A stretch of DNA of 64,000 nucleotides from Terebella lapidaria (lineage: Eukaryota; Annelida; Polychaeta; Terebellida; Terebellidae), in NCBI GenBank assembly GCA_949152475.1, contig OX424559.1, forward strand, positions 16,337,809-16,401,808. The letters run 5' to 3'. Every line of letters starts with the position of its first letter. Position 1 is the stretch's first letter. Below, piece after piece: positions 9,586-21,310 of this stretch. The notes under the pieces were generated by a model. That model had not been told where the DNA came from, did not search any database, and saw only the letters and a program-made list of their open reading frames with translations. The position numbers and the translations under genes were made by a program.

Positions 9586-12218
9586 ATGTATATCCTGTGT
9601 GAAGAACATTATCATATTCGTTCATTTGCAAATCCTTATCAAATATGTATTGCAAATGAAAACGAGATTTTGAAATGTAAAAACTTAACATGTGGACTTG
9701 TATTCTCTTGGTTGAACAATTAAATATAACCATGGTGTTCGCGTTTCGGTTAATATGGAATTTGTGTACGAAAAAGAACACACATTAGTTTCACTACTAC
9801 TGTTTACATTTAGGTTAACGCCTCTATTGCGTTTTGCTTGTGATGTATGTTGTCCCTAGGCCACTCATCTGGCGATCTTTCAGGGGATTCAATCAGTTCA
9901 ATTATTGGAAATTTTGTTCTACGCGTCAGCAAAAATGAAGATTGCAAGAAAAAACTAACCTGGCCAGCAGCCAATAGTAAACGGCTGTTGATAATGTAAC
10001 ACTTACCTGCAGTAGAATGTGGAAAATTCAATGATATGTCTGTGGTTAGATATAAAATGTCACTCGATGACACTAGCAGCGAAGTTAGAATGTAATTACT
10101 GTAACTTTGTGATCATGAATTGAGTTACTTTTGAAAAAAAAATCGCGTATAAGCGTATTTTATGCTCATATGTGTGGCGGTTGGTGGGGAGGTTTCCTCA
10201 GTATCAATGTGATATATCTTTTAGAAAACAGCATAGAACTATTGAAACCAGTTTTAAGATCAAAATACGCTACTTTCAGCATTTGTTTTATTCCAACACA
10301 TGTGTTTTCACTATGTGTATTCGTTGTTGACTCTGATGGATATTCGTACAGCATAAGTACCTTTATATATAAGTATCAATCTATTACCACCTATACAATC
10401 AGATTTTGATGATGCCAATAAGAAAGGTAAAATACGTTTTAAAATACAACGTATATCTTGCAAGTCATGTCCGAAGTGTTCACACACCACAAAGTGAAAA
10501 TTGAAATGTGTCCAATAGGCATTTTGGGGGGAAAACCTATATACTTCAAATGTATGGTAATTGTGATTTGTGACCATCATCGCCACCAAACACCTAACAC
10601 GTCGTATGAGTATTACTATTGGTGGTCATAGTTTGGAATAATGTCTGATATTCATCTCTGGAATACACGTGATTAAATTACATGTATTTAACCTTTGCCG
10701 TTTATTATTGAAGTGTATCTAACATTTCTCGATATCTGTACAAATTTGTGGTACAAGAACAGGTTGACAAGCTTGAAATTAAAATGATTTATCAAATTTC
10801 CAGACACAGTGTTCCACATTTGGGGAGCGATGTCAGGGAAGGCCCGCTGTCCTAAAGTTGCATATACCATATACCGAACCGTAGGTTCCTGCAGTAGACC
10901 TTGCGTTCCTGATCGTATGCCTTGGCGAGAAGAATGATGAAGGTTAACAATATCCAGGAGATATTGTGGTCCATGGCCGTTCAGCATCAGAGAAGTACAA
11001 TTTTATGTGTGGTGTGATGCTTGACAGGGAGCCAATGCAGCAAAGAGGATGTGTGGTCGTATAAACGACACAATAAATTATTCTTATATCATGCAGTTGT
11101 GTGATGAACATAAAACGGGCGAAAGTTTTCAATGCCAACAAAAGATAGAAAATCACGACATGTATCTGGGGGTTTGTGAAATATGGAGTGTTCATGTAAG
11201 TGCGTCGTGACTGACATCTCCTAAAACATACTTTAACGACCCTTTCTAATAACACACTATGGGCGAGTATTGCTACTTCTCTGGTGGTCAGAATATCTTT
11301 TAATTCAGTTCATGTGAGTACGGATGCAGAATGCAATTCAACGTATCTTGGATTATGTGTAAGTAAACCATTTACATATATTCACAAGTAGCACAATAGC
11401 TAGGCCTCCATTCAGGGAGTAAGACATATATGAGCAATACGACATAATGTGATGTCAGAGTACATGTACAAGCAAGTTTGAACGGCGTTCCACTTTCTGA
11501 ACTTTCAGGAAACGTTCATACTCCTTTGGTTTTACCGCTGCAGGCTATCAGTACGCTCCTTAAAACTCTGGACACATAGGCCGAGGGTAGGAATCAGAAT
11601 AAGAAGTATGTGTGGGTGTGAACGGTGGCGGTACGAACATTATCTGTGGACTGGCTGGCCTGCTGTTCTTGACAGAGCATGTTGATTATTATCATTTATG
11701 AAAACATGTATAGTATACCATTCTATTCTCATTTTCATACAAAAAACATGTATGGTTGGAGATGACATAAACAGTACGTGGTTCTAAAACAAACCCCTGT
11801 TTTACTCTGAATCATAGTCAGAATAATCGTCAGTGCATCGTCAGTGCTGACAAGTAAGGCGACTAAATTTTGTCAACAATATTGACTTCGCTATGCATGA
11901 AAGATTTTCCCAGAGAAGAGGGCATGAAATGCAAGTTGGGTCTTTACCGAATGATTTCATTGAGTTTGCAATCGACGCCGGGTGGTCCCCATTACATGCA
12001 CATTAACGAAGTCATATGACATACATTATTATACATAGATTAATGATAAAAATCTCACAATACCCGTGTTCACAAATTGTTAGTGTGGCTTCCGGTGTGG
12101 ATGTATTGTCGGGCTTCATTCTTTTTTTTTATTTTACTGGCTTTCGTCATGGATTTCTGAATGTCTTTTCATCAGGATTATGTGTTCTTTATTAATCTCT
12201 TGAAATATCTATTTAGTC
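9586..12218. repeat. Tandem triplication, copy 2 (2.64 kb)
   Basis: The spacing between GGCCGAGGGTAGGAATCAG at 8941 and at 11579 is 2638 bp, and the intervening sequence is nearly identical to the following copy. The unit contains a minus-strand open frame of 87 codons (9810-10073) kept almost unchanged in copy 3 (12443-12706). The frame shows no known domain and may be open simply because the copies are young. Confidence 0.85.
10688..11255 (-). pseudogene. LINE reverse-transcriptase C-terminal fragment (copy 2)
   Basis: This is the same fragment as at 6884-7451, carried by the tandem unit. The GQRAFPDIAPQMWNTVSG stretch marks it as the C-terminal part of a CR1/Jockey-like ORF2. It is frameshifted and truncated. 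Confidence 0.6.
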
Positions 12219-14035
12219 ATGTATATACTGTGTGAAGAACATTGGCATATTTGTTCATTTGCAAATGCTTATCAAATATGTATTGCAAATAAAAACAAGA
12301 TTTTGAAATGTAAAAGCTTAACATGTGGACTTGTATTCTCTTGGTTGAACAATAAACCATAACCACGGTGTGGGCGTTTCGGTTAAGATGGAATTTGTGT
12401 ATGGAAAAGAACACACATTAGTTTCACTACTACTGTTTACATTTAGGTTAACACCTCTATTGTGTTTTGCTTGTGATGTATATTGTCCCTAGACCACTCA
12501 TCTGGCGATCTTTCAGGGGATTCAATCAGTTTAATTATTGGAAATTTTGTTCGACGCGTCAGCAAAAATGAAGATTGCAAGAAAAAACTAACCTGGCCAG
12601 CAGCCAATAGTAAACGGCTGTTGATAATGTAACACTTACCTGCAGTAGAATGCGGAAAATTTAATGATATATCTGTGGTTGGATATAAAATGTCACTCGA
12701 TGACACTAGCAGCGAAGTTAGAATGTAATTACTGTAACTGTGTGATCATGAATTGAATTACTTTGAAAAAAAAATCGCGTATAAGCGTATTTTATGCTCA
12801 TATGTGTGGCGGTTGGTGGGGAGGTTTCCTCAGTATCAAGGTATATCTTCTAGAAATCAGCATAGAACTATCGAAACCAGTTTTAAGATCAAAATACGTT
12901 ACTTTCAGCATTTGTTTCATTCCAACACATGTGTTTTCACTATGCGTATTCGTTGTTGACTCTGATGGATATTCGTACAGCATAAGTACCTTTATATCTT
13001 GCAAGTCATGTACGAAGTGTTCACACACCACAAAGTGAAAATTGAAATGTGTCCAATAGGCATTTTTGGGGGAAAAGCTATATACTTTGAATGTATGGTA
13101 ATTGTGATTTATGACCATCATCACCATCAAACACCTAACACGTTGGTTGAGTATCACTTTTGGTGGTCATAGTTTGTAATAATGTCCTAAATTCATTTCT
13201 GGAATACGCGTGATTAAATTACATGTATTTATACTTTGCCGTTGAAGTAGTATATAAGTGTATATAACATTTTTCGATATCTGTACAAAGTTGTGGTACA
13301 AGAACAGGTTGACAAGCTAGAAATTAAAATGATATATCAAATTTTCAGACAGTGTTCCACATATGAGGAGCGATGTTAGGGAAGGCCCGCTGTCCAAAGG
13401 TTGCATATACCATATACCGAACCGTAGGTTTCTGATCATAGGCCTTGGCGAAAATGGTTGGTGGAAAATGGAAAAAATGGAATGATGATGGTTAACAATA
13501 TCCAGGAGATATAATGTGGTCCATGGCCGTTCAGCATCAGAAAAGTGCAATTTTATGTATGGTGTGATGCTCGACAGGGAGCCAATGCAGCACAGAGGAT
13601 GTGTGGTCGTATAAACGACACAATAAATTATTCTTACAACATGCAGTTGTGTGATGAACATAAAACCGGCGAGAGTTTTCAATGCCAACAAAAGATTGAA
13701 AGTCACGACATGTAGGCCTATCTGGGGGGTTGTGAATCATGGGGTGTTCATGAAAGTGCGTCGTGACTGACATCCCCTAAAACATACGTTAACGACCCTT
13801 CCTAGTGACACACTATGGGGGAGTCTTGCTACTTCTCTGGTGGTCAGAATATCTTCCAATTCAGTTCACGTGGGTACGGAAACAGAGTGCAATTCAACCT
13901 ATCTTGGATTATGTGTAAGTAAACCATTTACATATATTTACAGGTGATAAAATAGTTAGGGGAATAAGACATGTATGAGGAATATGACATAATCTGATGT
14001 CAGAGTACATGTACAAGCAAGTTTGAACGGCGTGG
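12219..14035. repeat. Tandem triplication, copy 3 (right-truncated)
   Basis: This matches copy 2 from the AAATATCTATTTAGTCATG region through the LINE fragment to about GTTTGAACGGCGT, then stops. An internal deletion near 13430 shortens the LINE fragment. Confidence 0.75.
13317..13773 (-). pseudogene. LINE reverse-transcriptase C-terminal fragment (copy 3)
   Basis: The minus strand has SSVLHWLPVEHHTIHKIALF, the classic L-H-W-L-P-V motif that follows the polymerase domain in CR1/Jockey-type LINEs. Remnants of the GQRAF...W motif follow. It is frameshifted and has an internal deletion. Confidence 0.65.
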
Positions 14036-14804
14036 GATATGCTGACTGAATGCAGATGTAATGCTGTATTTGGGGTCTGAAGTCCATGATAACGATTATA
14101 TCATTGGATTATATGGAACTCTCCAAAACGCCATCCAGTATTGTCCGCCTGAAGCCCACGATACAGAAACTATGGCGGGGTTGTATCACAGCTGTTCAAA
14201 TACGGCGTGGTATTGTCAGGGAATTGACCAACCAGGATCGCGCATTTTCAGCAATCCGATGGGAAAATAATTTTCGGAGGTTTATCAATGATGTTCTGAT
14301 TACGTCTCGCATCAGTGACCTTAACCTCGGGACTGGTGTCCCACCTGCACGTAGTCAATACAGATATTGATATTTGATTTTTGTGACTCCAATATGTAGC
14401 CATGCATATGTTCATATGAGGGAAGTATATTAGCTGTGGGTTCATTATGGCATCCGGAATCCCATGGCTGCATTCGCCAAAAAAAAGAAGAGATATATCT
14501 CATCACAGAATAGCATGGCATAATAATTATCATGATCCTGATTTATGCCTCCACTAGTGAATAGATTGAACGCATTCGCCGTTTAATATGTGGATGTGAG
14601 TTTTGAAAGCAGAACATGGAATGTAAAGATCAGCTGTCTTCAGAATCTGGTGTACGAAAGCTTATTAGTAACACATACATGTACTCTGTATTACCTCGTG
14701 ATCCAGCCAGTTATGATCTCAATGTTTTGACTTTCATCCAAACAGTAAATATGATAAAAATATACCTGACCGTTTGATATACCAACTCAATACTTGGATA
14801 TTGA
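14036..14804. other. Intergenic region upstream of the lectin gene
   Basis: Two overlapping plus-strand frames of 69 and 94 codons at 14061-14370 have no recognisable family. A TATA-like ATAAAAATATA sits near 14754, about 130 bp before the lectin start codon, but no promoter can be proved. Confidence 0.3.
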
Positions 14805-14882
14805 GTGAATATCTCAAGATATCAATCTAGTTATCACGATATTCACCGATCATTACTAAAATTGGTTACAGATACCACTACA

Positions 14883-15207
14883 ATGTTTCCACTTACTGCG
14901 ACAGTATTATGGGTACTGCTGGTTAATGCTGACGCCCAACTGCAAGAGAGCTGTACTCCCCCGAACGACGGACTTATCACCTGCTACCAGCTGTATGGCT
15001 CGCCGTCAGACTCATACACCTGGCAGCAAGCTTACGACAGCTGTCTGATGTTTGGTAGAGAGTTGGTGACTGTTGAGAGTGAGCACACCCAGGCTACTTT
15101 GGTCAGCCTGGTTGGTACAGTACCTGATGGAGCAGATAGACATGTGTGGATGGCTGGCAGACTGAGCCATGATAGAAACTGGACGTACGTGGACGGACAA
15201 CCAGCAG
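14883..15207 (+). CDS. C-type lectin receptor, exon 1: signal peptide and first half of CTLD1
   Basis: The ATG at 14883 starts a hydrophobic signal peptide (MFPLTATVLWVLLVNADAQ). An upstream in-frame start at 14805 would put extra residues in front of the signal, so 14883 is preferred. Mature sequence follows with ITCYQLYG, WQQAYDSC and then VWMAGRLSHDRNWTYVDGQP. This is the first part of a C-type lectin-like domain, with the W-x-x-A-x-x-x-C helix and the W-x-G-type core. The exon ends in phase 1 at CCA-GCA-G before GTAAAA. The usual sugar-binding EPN/QPD triplet is not seen where it would be expected, so calcium-dependent sugar binding is doubtful. The protein is predicted to enter the secretory pathway. 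Confidence 0.85.
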
Positions 15208-15469
15208 GTAAAATACTGTCACATTTATCATTATGATGGAATACAAAGTAGGAGTATCACACAGATAAAACCACCAGAGCAAATCAAAAGTGTCCACATA
15301 GATAATCTATTGTTGGTTCTTTTTTGTTGTTGTTGACTAACTTCATCAGTATACACAACTTTCCACATTTTAAGTAGCCCCACACAAGAACGGATCGATA
15401 TTTGATCTGCAGCTTCCTTTGAATCCTAAAACAAACCAATCATGAGTGATCTTCGAATATATGTTATAG

Positions 15470-15595
15470 CTGAGCTGTCGTCCGATGAGGCCTGTGCTAT
15501 CATGAACTTGGACGGTTCCGGGGGACGTTTGACTGCACTAGATTGTGAAGGGAACATCACAAGCGCACTATGCCAGTATGATGTTCCTCCAGCAG
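15470..15595 (+). CDS. C-type lectin receptor, exon 2: second half of CTLD1
   Basis: This 126-nt symmetric phase 1-1 exon follows a GTTATAG acceptor and joins exon 1 in frame. It encodes AELSSDEACAIMNLDG, then LTALDCEGNITSALCQYDVP. The spacing of the three cysteines matches the end of a C-type lectin domain. The WND calcium-ligand triplet is replaced by A-L-D-C-E, another sign that this domain is not a canonical sugar binder. It splices in frame into the exon at 16990 to give P-P-A-G-E-C. Confidence 0.85.
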
Positions 15596-16989
15596 GTGAA
15601 TTAAGCAACTTACATGAATATTATGAGCAACCATAAATGCCCAATTGTTAATATATTATTTTACTCTGACTACACTTTGCTTCTATGTGTAGTGTGGAAA
15701 GTTGTGGATTCCTTCAGGCTCCACAGACATATCGCACGGTCGTACACAAACTTAACGCGCTTTGTGATTTTACAATGTCCTTTATTCGGCACGAAAGTAT
15801 CTCAAGGCACGAATGGAATAAGTCACGATCACGGCCAATTCACAATTTAATAATATTCAATCACTTAGGTTAGGTATTCACGTCTATCCACGTGGACGTC
15901 CAAAACTCAACTCAGCATAAGTTCACGTGTCTGCAAGTGCGCTTTCTCGTGGCGTGGTTGGTTGAATATATTGGTTGAATATGCAATAACTGTTTTTAAG
16001 TAGAGCCAAGAACAATCATGCCACGTACAACCAGACGTATACAATTAATAGTACATGTAGAGTAAAGTAACACAGTGACAGAGCAGTTAAACATGATAGA
16101 TGGTGAAATACCGGTGAGCAAGCTTAGGTGTAATATATATATATAGCAAACATCAGTGGCGCTATTTGAACCATATACTGGTATGATATTATTATATGTA
16201 CTATAGACGGGAGAGATGTTGCTGTGAGAGCTTGGACATAACATAAGAAAAATATATTTACATTATATGAGACGAGCAGTGATGTAAGGGACCAGTGAAT
16301 GGTAGTGTTGGCTACTAGTATTTAAACATGTAGGTTACCTAGGATGTATTGTGAGCACTTGGTCTTGACGGTATACTTTTGATATTTCTGATTGATACTG
16401 GTCGGTTGTTCCACATGACTGTACCTTCACTTTTATCATGTGATTTTACATGGTGGTGAGATCGACTGAGGTTGTTGTTACTTTTGGCTCTGGTGTTGTG
16501 GGTATGGGATAACAATTTAGTGACACCTGATAAGTATGTAGGAGTGAGACCGTTGACAATTTTGTACATGAGAACACATTTGTGGAACATTAGGCGCTGT
16601 CTGATGTCAAGCCATTTGAGTGTTGATAACATGACAGATATAGGGGCACGGAAGCTACATTTTATGATTAAACGCATACCTCTTCTTTGAAGACGTTGTA
16701 GCTTAGCCATTTGATAGTCTGAACAATTAGACTATGTGCAAGTATGGACTGTGTTTGAACATGCGCAGTGTATGTAGGGTCAGAGTTCATGTGGGTGACG
16801 GTTATGGGTCGTTACTGTCCCAAAAATATACTACCGGTAATATATCTACCATTGGTATCATGGTAGGTTAATGGGGATTGTTGCCAAGTAAAAAACGATT
16901 GAATACGCGCCGTGCTCATGATTAATGAGAAAGTGCGGTACGATTCATGTTCATATTACCATGGATTTCGTGATCACATTGTTTGGCAG
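15596..16989. other. Intron between the two lectin domains
   Basis: Apart from the minus-strand LINE fragment at 16339-16725 this intron holds only low-complexity AT-rich sequence. Open frames at 15614-15873 do not extend the lectin domain and lack suitable splice phase. Confidence 0.5.
16339..16725 (-). pseudogene. LINE reverse-transcriptase C-terminal fragment in intron
   Basis: A minus-strand frame of 123 codons reads KLQRLQRRGMRLIIK, then LKWLDIRQRLMFHKCVLMYK, then YLSGVTKL and finally a V-M-W-N-N-R-P segment. This is the post-polymerase region of a CR1/Jockey-like non-LTR retrotransposon. It is 5' truncated, and the catalytic domain is absent. Confidence 0.75.
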
Positions 16990-17229
16990 GTGAATGTGCC
17001 GAAGACCTCTTCTACCTTGGGAAATGTTATCGTCTGCTGGAGAATTCCCAAGGTTTCCACTGGAACAAGGCGAGACAGCTGTGTAGATCACATGTTCCTG
17101 GCGGAGATCTCGCTCATACACACATCGACACGGCTGATTTCGGGAGGAGAGTTCAGGTGGACATTGGTCTCGGAGTGGGAAGTCAGATGTGGGTCGGATT
17201 GACCTCGCGACAGTGGATCTGGAAGAAGG
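16990..17229 (+). CDS. C-type lectin receptor, exon 3: first part of CTLD2
   Basis: This 240-nt symmetric phase 1-1 exon has a TTGGCAG acceptor and a GTAATG donor. It encodes GECAEDLFYLGKCYRLL, then W-N-K-A-R-Q-L-C and SQMWVGLTSRQWIWKK. It is a long-form C-type lectin domain start, because C-A-E-D pairs with K-C-Y at the N-terminus. The W-V-G-L core is a family hallmark. It continues in exon 4 at 20001. The intron between them is about 2.8 kb and filled by minisatellite. Confidence 0.85.
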
Positions 17230-17267
17230 GTAATGGTGTATTTTACACATGGAGTCAATCATTTTCA

Positions 17268-17446
17268 GGTGACCGGACCTATGATCCAATAACCTATCGT
17301 CGTGGCGAGGCGCCTGCCACCCGTTTGTTCAACATCTGTCCGTCGCCTGTTATCCGATGCCCACATTTTATCCTCAAATTTCACGTGCGAATCTTCCTGA
17401 AAATTCGGAAAGAAATGTGCTTGAAATAATTCAAAAGGCAGCTTTT
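17268..17446 (+). mobile_element. Truncated head of the Helitron-like minisatellite element
   Basis: This begins GTGACCGGACCTATGATCCA followed by ATAACC, a diverged form of the head hairpin, then a GTCCGTCG-like tract and TCCTGAAAATTC-like sequence. It stops where the fuller copy starts at 17447, so two copies lie head to tail. Confidence 0.55.
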
Positions 17447-19610
17447 TAGGTTACCGGACCTATGGTCCGATAACCTTTTGGCATGGCGTCCGTCGTCTGT
17501 CGTCCGTCGTCGTCCGTCGTCCGTCGTCCGTCGTCGTCGTCGTCCACATTTTTATCTTTTTTGTTTACCGGCGAATTCTTCTGAAATTTTACAGAAAAAT
17601 ACTTAAAAATAATTCAAGAAAGGAATTTTTTAGTTTTTTGATTTTCGCATTTTTTTCAAAATGGCGGCCGTTTTCGACGAAAAATGCCTGATTTTGGACT
17701 TTGGCGGCCATTTTCTCAAAATCTGTTCAGTAACTTTTTTTCTTTTTGATATATAAGACTCCTCATATGTACTTCTATGATGTCTATAAATTTCGTTGCG
17801 CTTGAATCGCTCGAAGTGGGCCATTTTGGCCCAAACTCGGCCCAAATGGGACTTTCCCATGTTAAATTCTCCTATGCTTTATAATGGGACACATTATGCC
17901 TAATATCTCACTTGCTATTGAGATTAGAGACTAGGAATCAATTGTGAACATATAGGAAATGATATATGCTGAATATTCTAGTGACCTTGAATTTGACCTC
18001 TGACCTCAGTTTCAAGGTCAGAGCACAAAATGGCTTATATCTCGCTTATTATCAACTCTACAGCTTAGGAATCAATTGTGGACATATAGGAAATAATATA
18101 TGCTGAATATTCTCGTGACCTTGAATTTGACCTCTGACCTCAGTTTCAAGGTCAGAGCACAAAATGGCTTATATATCGCTTATTATCGACTCTACAGCTT
18201 AGGAATCAATTGTGGACATATAGTAAATGATATATACTGAATATTCTGATGACCTTGAATTTGACCTTCGAACTCATTTCCAAGGTCACAGGACAAAATG
18301 GCTAATATCTCGCTTGTTATCGACTTTACAGTTTAGGAATCAATTGTGAACATATAGGAAATGATATATGCTGAATATTCTCGTGACCTTGAATTTGACC
18401 TCTGACCTCATTTTCAAGGTCACATAACAAAATGGCTAATATCTCGCTTATTATCGACTTTACAGTTTAGGAATCATATAGGAAAGGATATATGCTGAAT
18501 ATTTTCATGACCTTGAATTTGACCTTTGACCTCATTTCCAAGGTCACAGGACAAAATTGCTAATATCTCGCTTATTATCGACTTTACAGCTTAGGAATCA
18601 ATCGTGAACATATAGGAAATGATATATGCTGAATATTCTCGTGACCTTGAATTTGACCTTTGACCTCATTTTCAAGGTCACAGGACAAAATGGCCAATAT
18701 CTTGCTTATTAGCGACTTTACAGCTTAGGAATCAATTGTGAACATATAGGAAATGATATATGCTGAATATTCTCATGACCTTGAATTTGACCTTTGACCT
18801 CATTTTCAAGGTCACATTGCCAATATCTTGCTGATTAGCTACTTTACAGCTTAGGAATCAATTGTGAACATATAGGAAATGATATATGCTGAAAATTCTC
18901 ATGACCTTGAATTTGACTTTTGACCTTATTTTCAAGGTCACATGACAAAATGGCTAATATCTCACTTATTATTGACTTTACAGCTTAGGAATCAATTGTG
19001 AACATATAGGAAATGATATACATTGTAGGCTGAAAATTCTCATGACCCTGAATTTGACCTTTGACCTCATTTTCAAGGTCACATGACAAAATAGCTAATA
19101 TCTTGCTTATTATCGACTTTACAGCTTAGGAATCAATTGTGAACATATAGGAAATGATATACGCTGAATATTCTCATGACCTTGAATTTGACTTTTGACC
19201 TCATTTTCAAGCTCAACAGGACAAAATGGCTAATATCTTGCTTATTATCGACTTTACAGCTTAGGAATCAATTGTGAACATATAGGAAATGAGATATTCT
19301 GAATATTTTAATGATATTGAGTTTGACCTTTGACCTAAATTTCAAGGTCAGTCATTTTATTTTCAAAGTCAGATTACAAAATGGCTTATATCTCGCTTAT
19401 TATCAAATTTACAGCTTAGGGGTCCATAGTGAACGTATAGGAAATGATGTATGCTGAATAGTTTGGTGATCTAGAATTTAACCTTTGATCCCATTTTCAA
19501 GGTTAGAGATATGGCGATTTCAGTGGTCACCTTGAATTTGACCTTCAACTTTCTCGGCTTAACTCTGTATATTTCTCCTTTAACCTTTCTAGCCATTTGG
19601 GCTAATTTTT
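17447..19610 (+). mobile_element. Helitron-like element with 134-bp minisatellite core (copy A)
   Basis: Order of parts: a head hairpin (GGTTACCGGACC and GGTCCGATAACC), a GTCCGTC microsatellite, a block of AAAATGGCGGCC and its inverse, and a block with GAATCGCTCGAAGTGGGCC. About twelve monomers of 134 bp follow (about 17930-19480), then a tail ending TAACCTTTCTAGCC-ATTTGGGCTAATTTTT. The tail hairpin and the GGTTAC word inverted at both ends, with no coding capacity, resemble non-autonomous Helitron-like elements with a tandem-repeat core, such as the pearl elements of bivalves. That assignment is inference. Confidence 0.65.
17930..19480 (+). repeat. 134-bp minisatellite array with nuclear-receptor half-sites
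   Basis: The monomer runs from GAATCAATTGTGAACATATA to TTATCGACTTTACAGCTTAG. The spacing of successive GAATCAATT starts at 18069 and 18203 is 134 bp. Each monomer contains TGACCTTGA, usually TGACCTTTGACCT or TGACCTCTGACCT, and then TCAAGGTCA. These are extended AGGTCA half-sites and a DR1-like pair. Confidence 0.85.
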
Positions 19611-20000
19611 TCAGTTGTTTGATTTTTGAACTTTTCCTCAAAAATGGCGTTTTTATGAAAAAGCCGATATTTTCTTTTCTACTTTGGCGAACATTTCCTT
19701 GAAATCTCTTTATTTACTTTTGTTTTGGACTTTTGGCCACTTTTTTTCCTCACACTGGGAGCTGTGGGTAGTAAATTCGTAGCCTCTTCAAGGAATAACT
19801 CATATTTGGTTAATATATTTCTTCATTTTTGTTTTTGTTTTTCTAGGTAATGGGACCAACGCCAACATGTGGTATAACACTGTATATTTTTCATGTAGCA
19901 TTATATTAGGCCTGGGGCTATTTTTTTTCTGTTGAATATAAATTACAAGTGTGGATTGTAAGTGCTCATGAAAGAATATCCTATTCAACTTGTCAAACAG

Positions 20001-20153
20001 AATCTGGTGATATCCCGATGGTGTACACCAATTTCCGAGGTGGTGTCGGTATCAAATCTTACATCTTCTTGGACGCTGGTGACGACGGAAATTGGGATGC
20101 AAAGGAGACAGCATCGGGCAGATCGCCTTATTACATCTGCAAGAGATTGAAAA
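20001..20153 (+). CDS. C-type lectin receptor, exon 4: second part of CTLD2
   Basis: This 153-nt symmetric phase 1-1 exon follows a CAAACAG acceptor and ends before GTGAGT. It joins exon 3 in frame and encodes ESGDIPMVYTNFRGG, then SYIFLDAGDDGNWDAKE and SPYYICKRLK. The final Y-Y-I-C is the closing cysteine of the domain, and N-W-D-A-K sits where WND is expected. The penultimate cysteine of the family is absent, so the inner disulfide probably does not form. The exon leaves one base (A). The next exon in a compatible phase is at 26753, giving L-K-N-A-S, which is why I suspect a single gene continues there. Confidence 0.85.
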
Positions 20154-20240
20154 GTGAGTACATTGCAGCCATACTCACCAATGAGGGAGCATTTGTTAAA
20201 TGCAATTGTCCAGTAACCAGCAAATGTCTGCCAAGAGTTT

Positions 20241-21310
20241 TTAGGTTACCGGACCTTGGGTCTGAAAACCTGTTGCTGGGTGTTGCGTGCGTCATCCATC
20301 GTCCTTTGTCGTCGTCAGTTGTCCACATTTTTATCTTTGACGTTTGTGGTCGGATTTTTCCAAAATTTCGCACAAAAATACCTAAAAAATTTTCAAGAGG
20401 GAGGTATTATCTGGCGGCCATTTTTTTCGCCTTGAATCCTTGAATCGCTCAAGGTGGGCCATTTTTGCCCAAACTCGGGCCCAAATGAGACTATCCCATG
20501 TAAATATTTCCTGTGCTTCATAATGGGACACATTTTACAGCTCAAGAATCATTTATGAAAATACGAGAACTGATTTATGCAGATTATTGTTGTGACCTTG
20601 AATTTGACCTCTGACCTCATTTTCAATGTCAGAAAACAGAATGGCTAATATATTGCTTATTATCGACTTCACAGTTTGGGGTTCAATTGTGAACATATAG
20701 AAAATGATATATACTGTATATCCTCACGACCTTGATTGTCACCCTATGTTCAAGGTCAGCAACATCTCGCTTGTTATCGAACTTACAGCTTAGGAAGCAG
20801 TCATGAACATATATGAAATGATATATGCCGAATATTGTCATGACCTTGAACTTGACCTTAGACCTTGTTTTCAGAACAAAAAATTATTAATATTTTGTTT
20901 ATTATCTACTCTACAATTGGGGAATTGTCCTTTGGCCTTATACCTTGAAATAGTCCTTTGGCCTTATTTTCAAAGACGAAGCAAAAAATAGCTAACATCT
21001 TGTCTGTTATCAACTTTACGGCTTAGGAAACACTTTTGAACATACGTGAAATAATATATGGTGAGAATTTTCATGCCCTCTTCTTTTTTCCTCAATAATG
21101 GGAGCTGTATGGAGTAAACTTGTAGAACACTTCGAGATAGAGCTTAAATATAGGCAGTATCAAATGGGAAATTTTACATTGCAGTTCCAATGAAGCCTCA
21201 AATTTGACCTTCAATGACTTTGAAAGGTCAATACAGCAATTGCGTGATAAAAGTTATGGTTTATAACTAAACAAATTTCCGGTAATCTTTCTTAGCCCTT
21301 GGGCTAATTA
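20241..21310 (+). mobile_element. Helitron-like minisatellite element (copy B, short)
   Basis: It starts TTAGGTTACCGGACCTTGGG, keeps the GGGCCATTTTTGCCCAAACT block, holds about four degenerate 134-bp monomers and ends GGTAATCTTTCTTAGCCCTT followed by GGGCTAATTA. It begins about 90 bp after lectin exon 4. Confidence 0.65.

Noticed and set aside
14061-14370. Overlapping plus-strand ORFs before the lectin gene
   Set aside because: Two frames over the same bases, neither with a recognisable family, domain or splice context.
15614-15873. Extra lectin exon between CTLD1 and CTLD2
   Set aside because: Exon 2 joins exon 3 in frame and completes the domain. This stretch lacks lectin motifs and a fitting splice phase.
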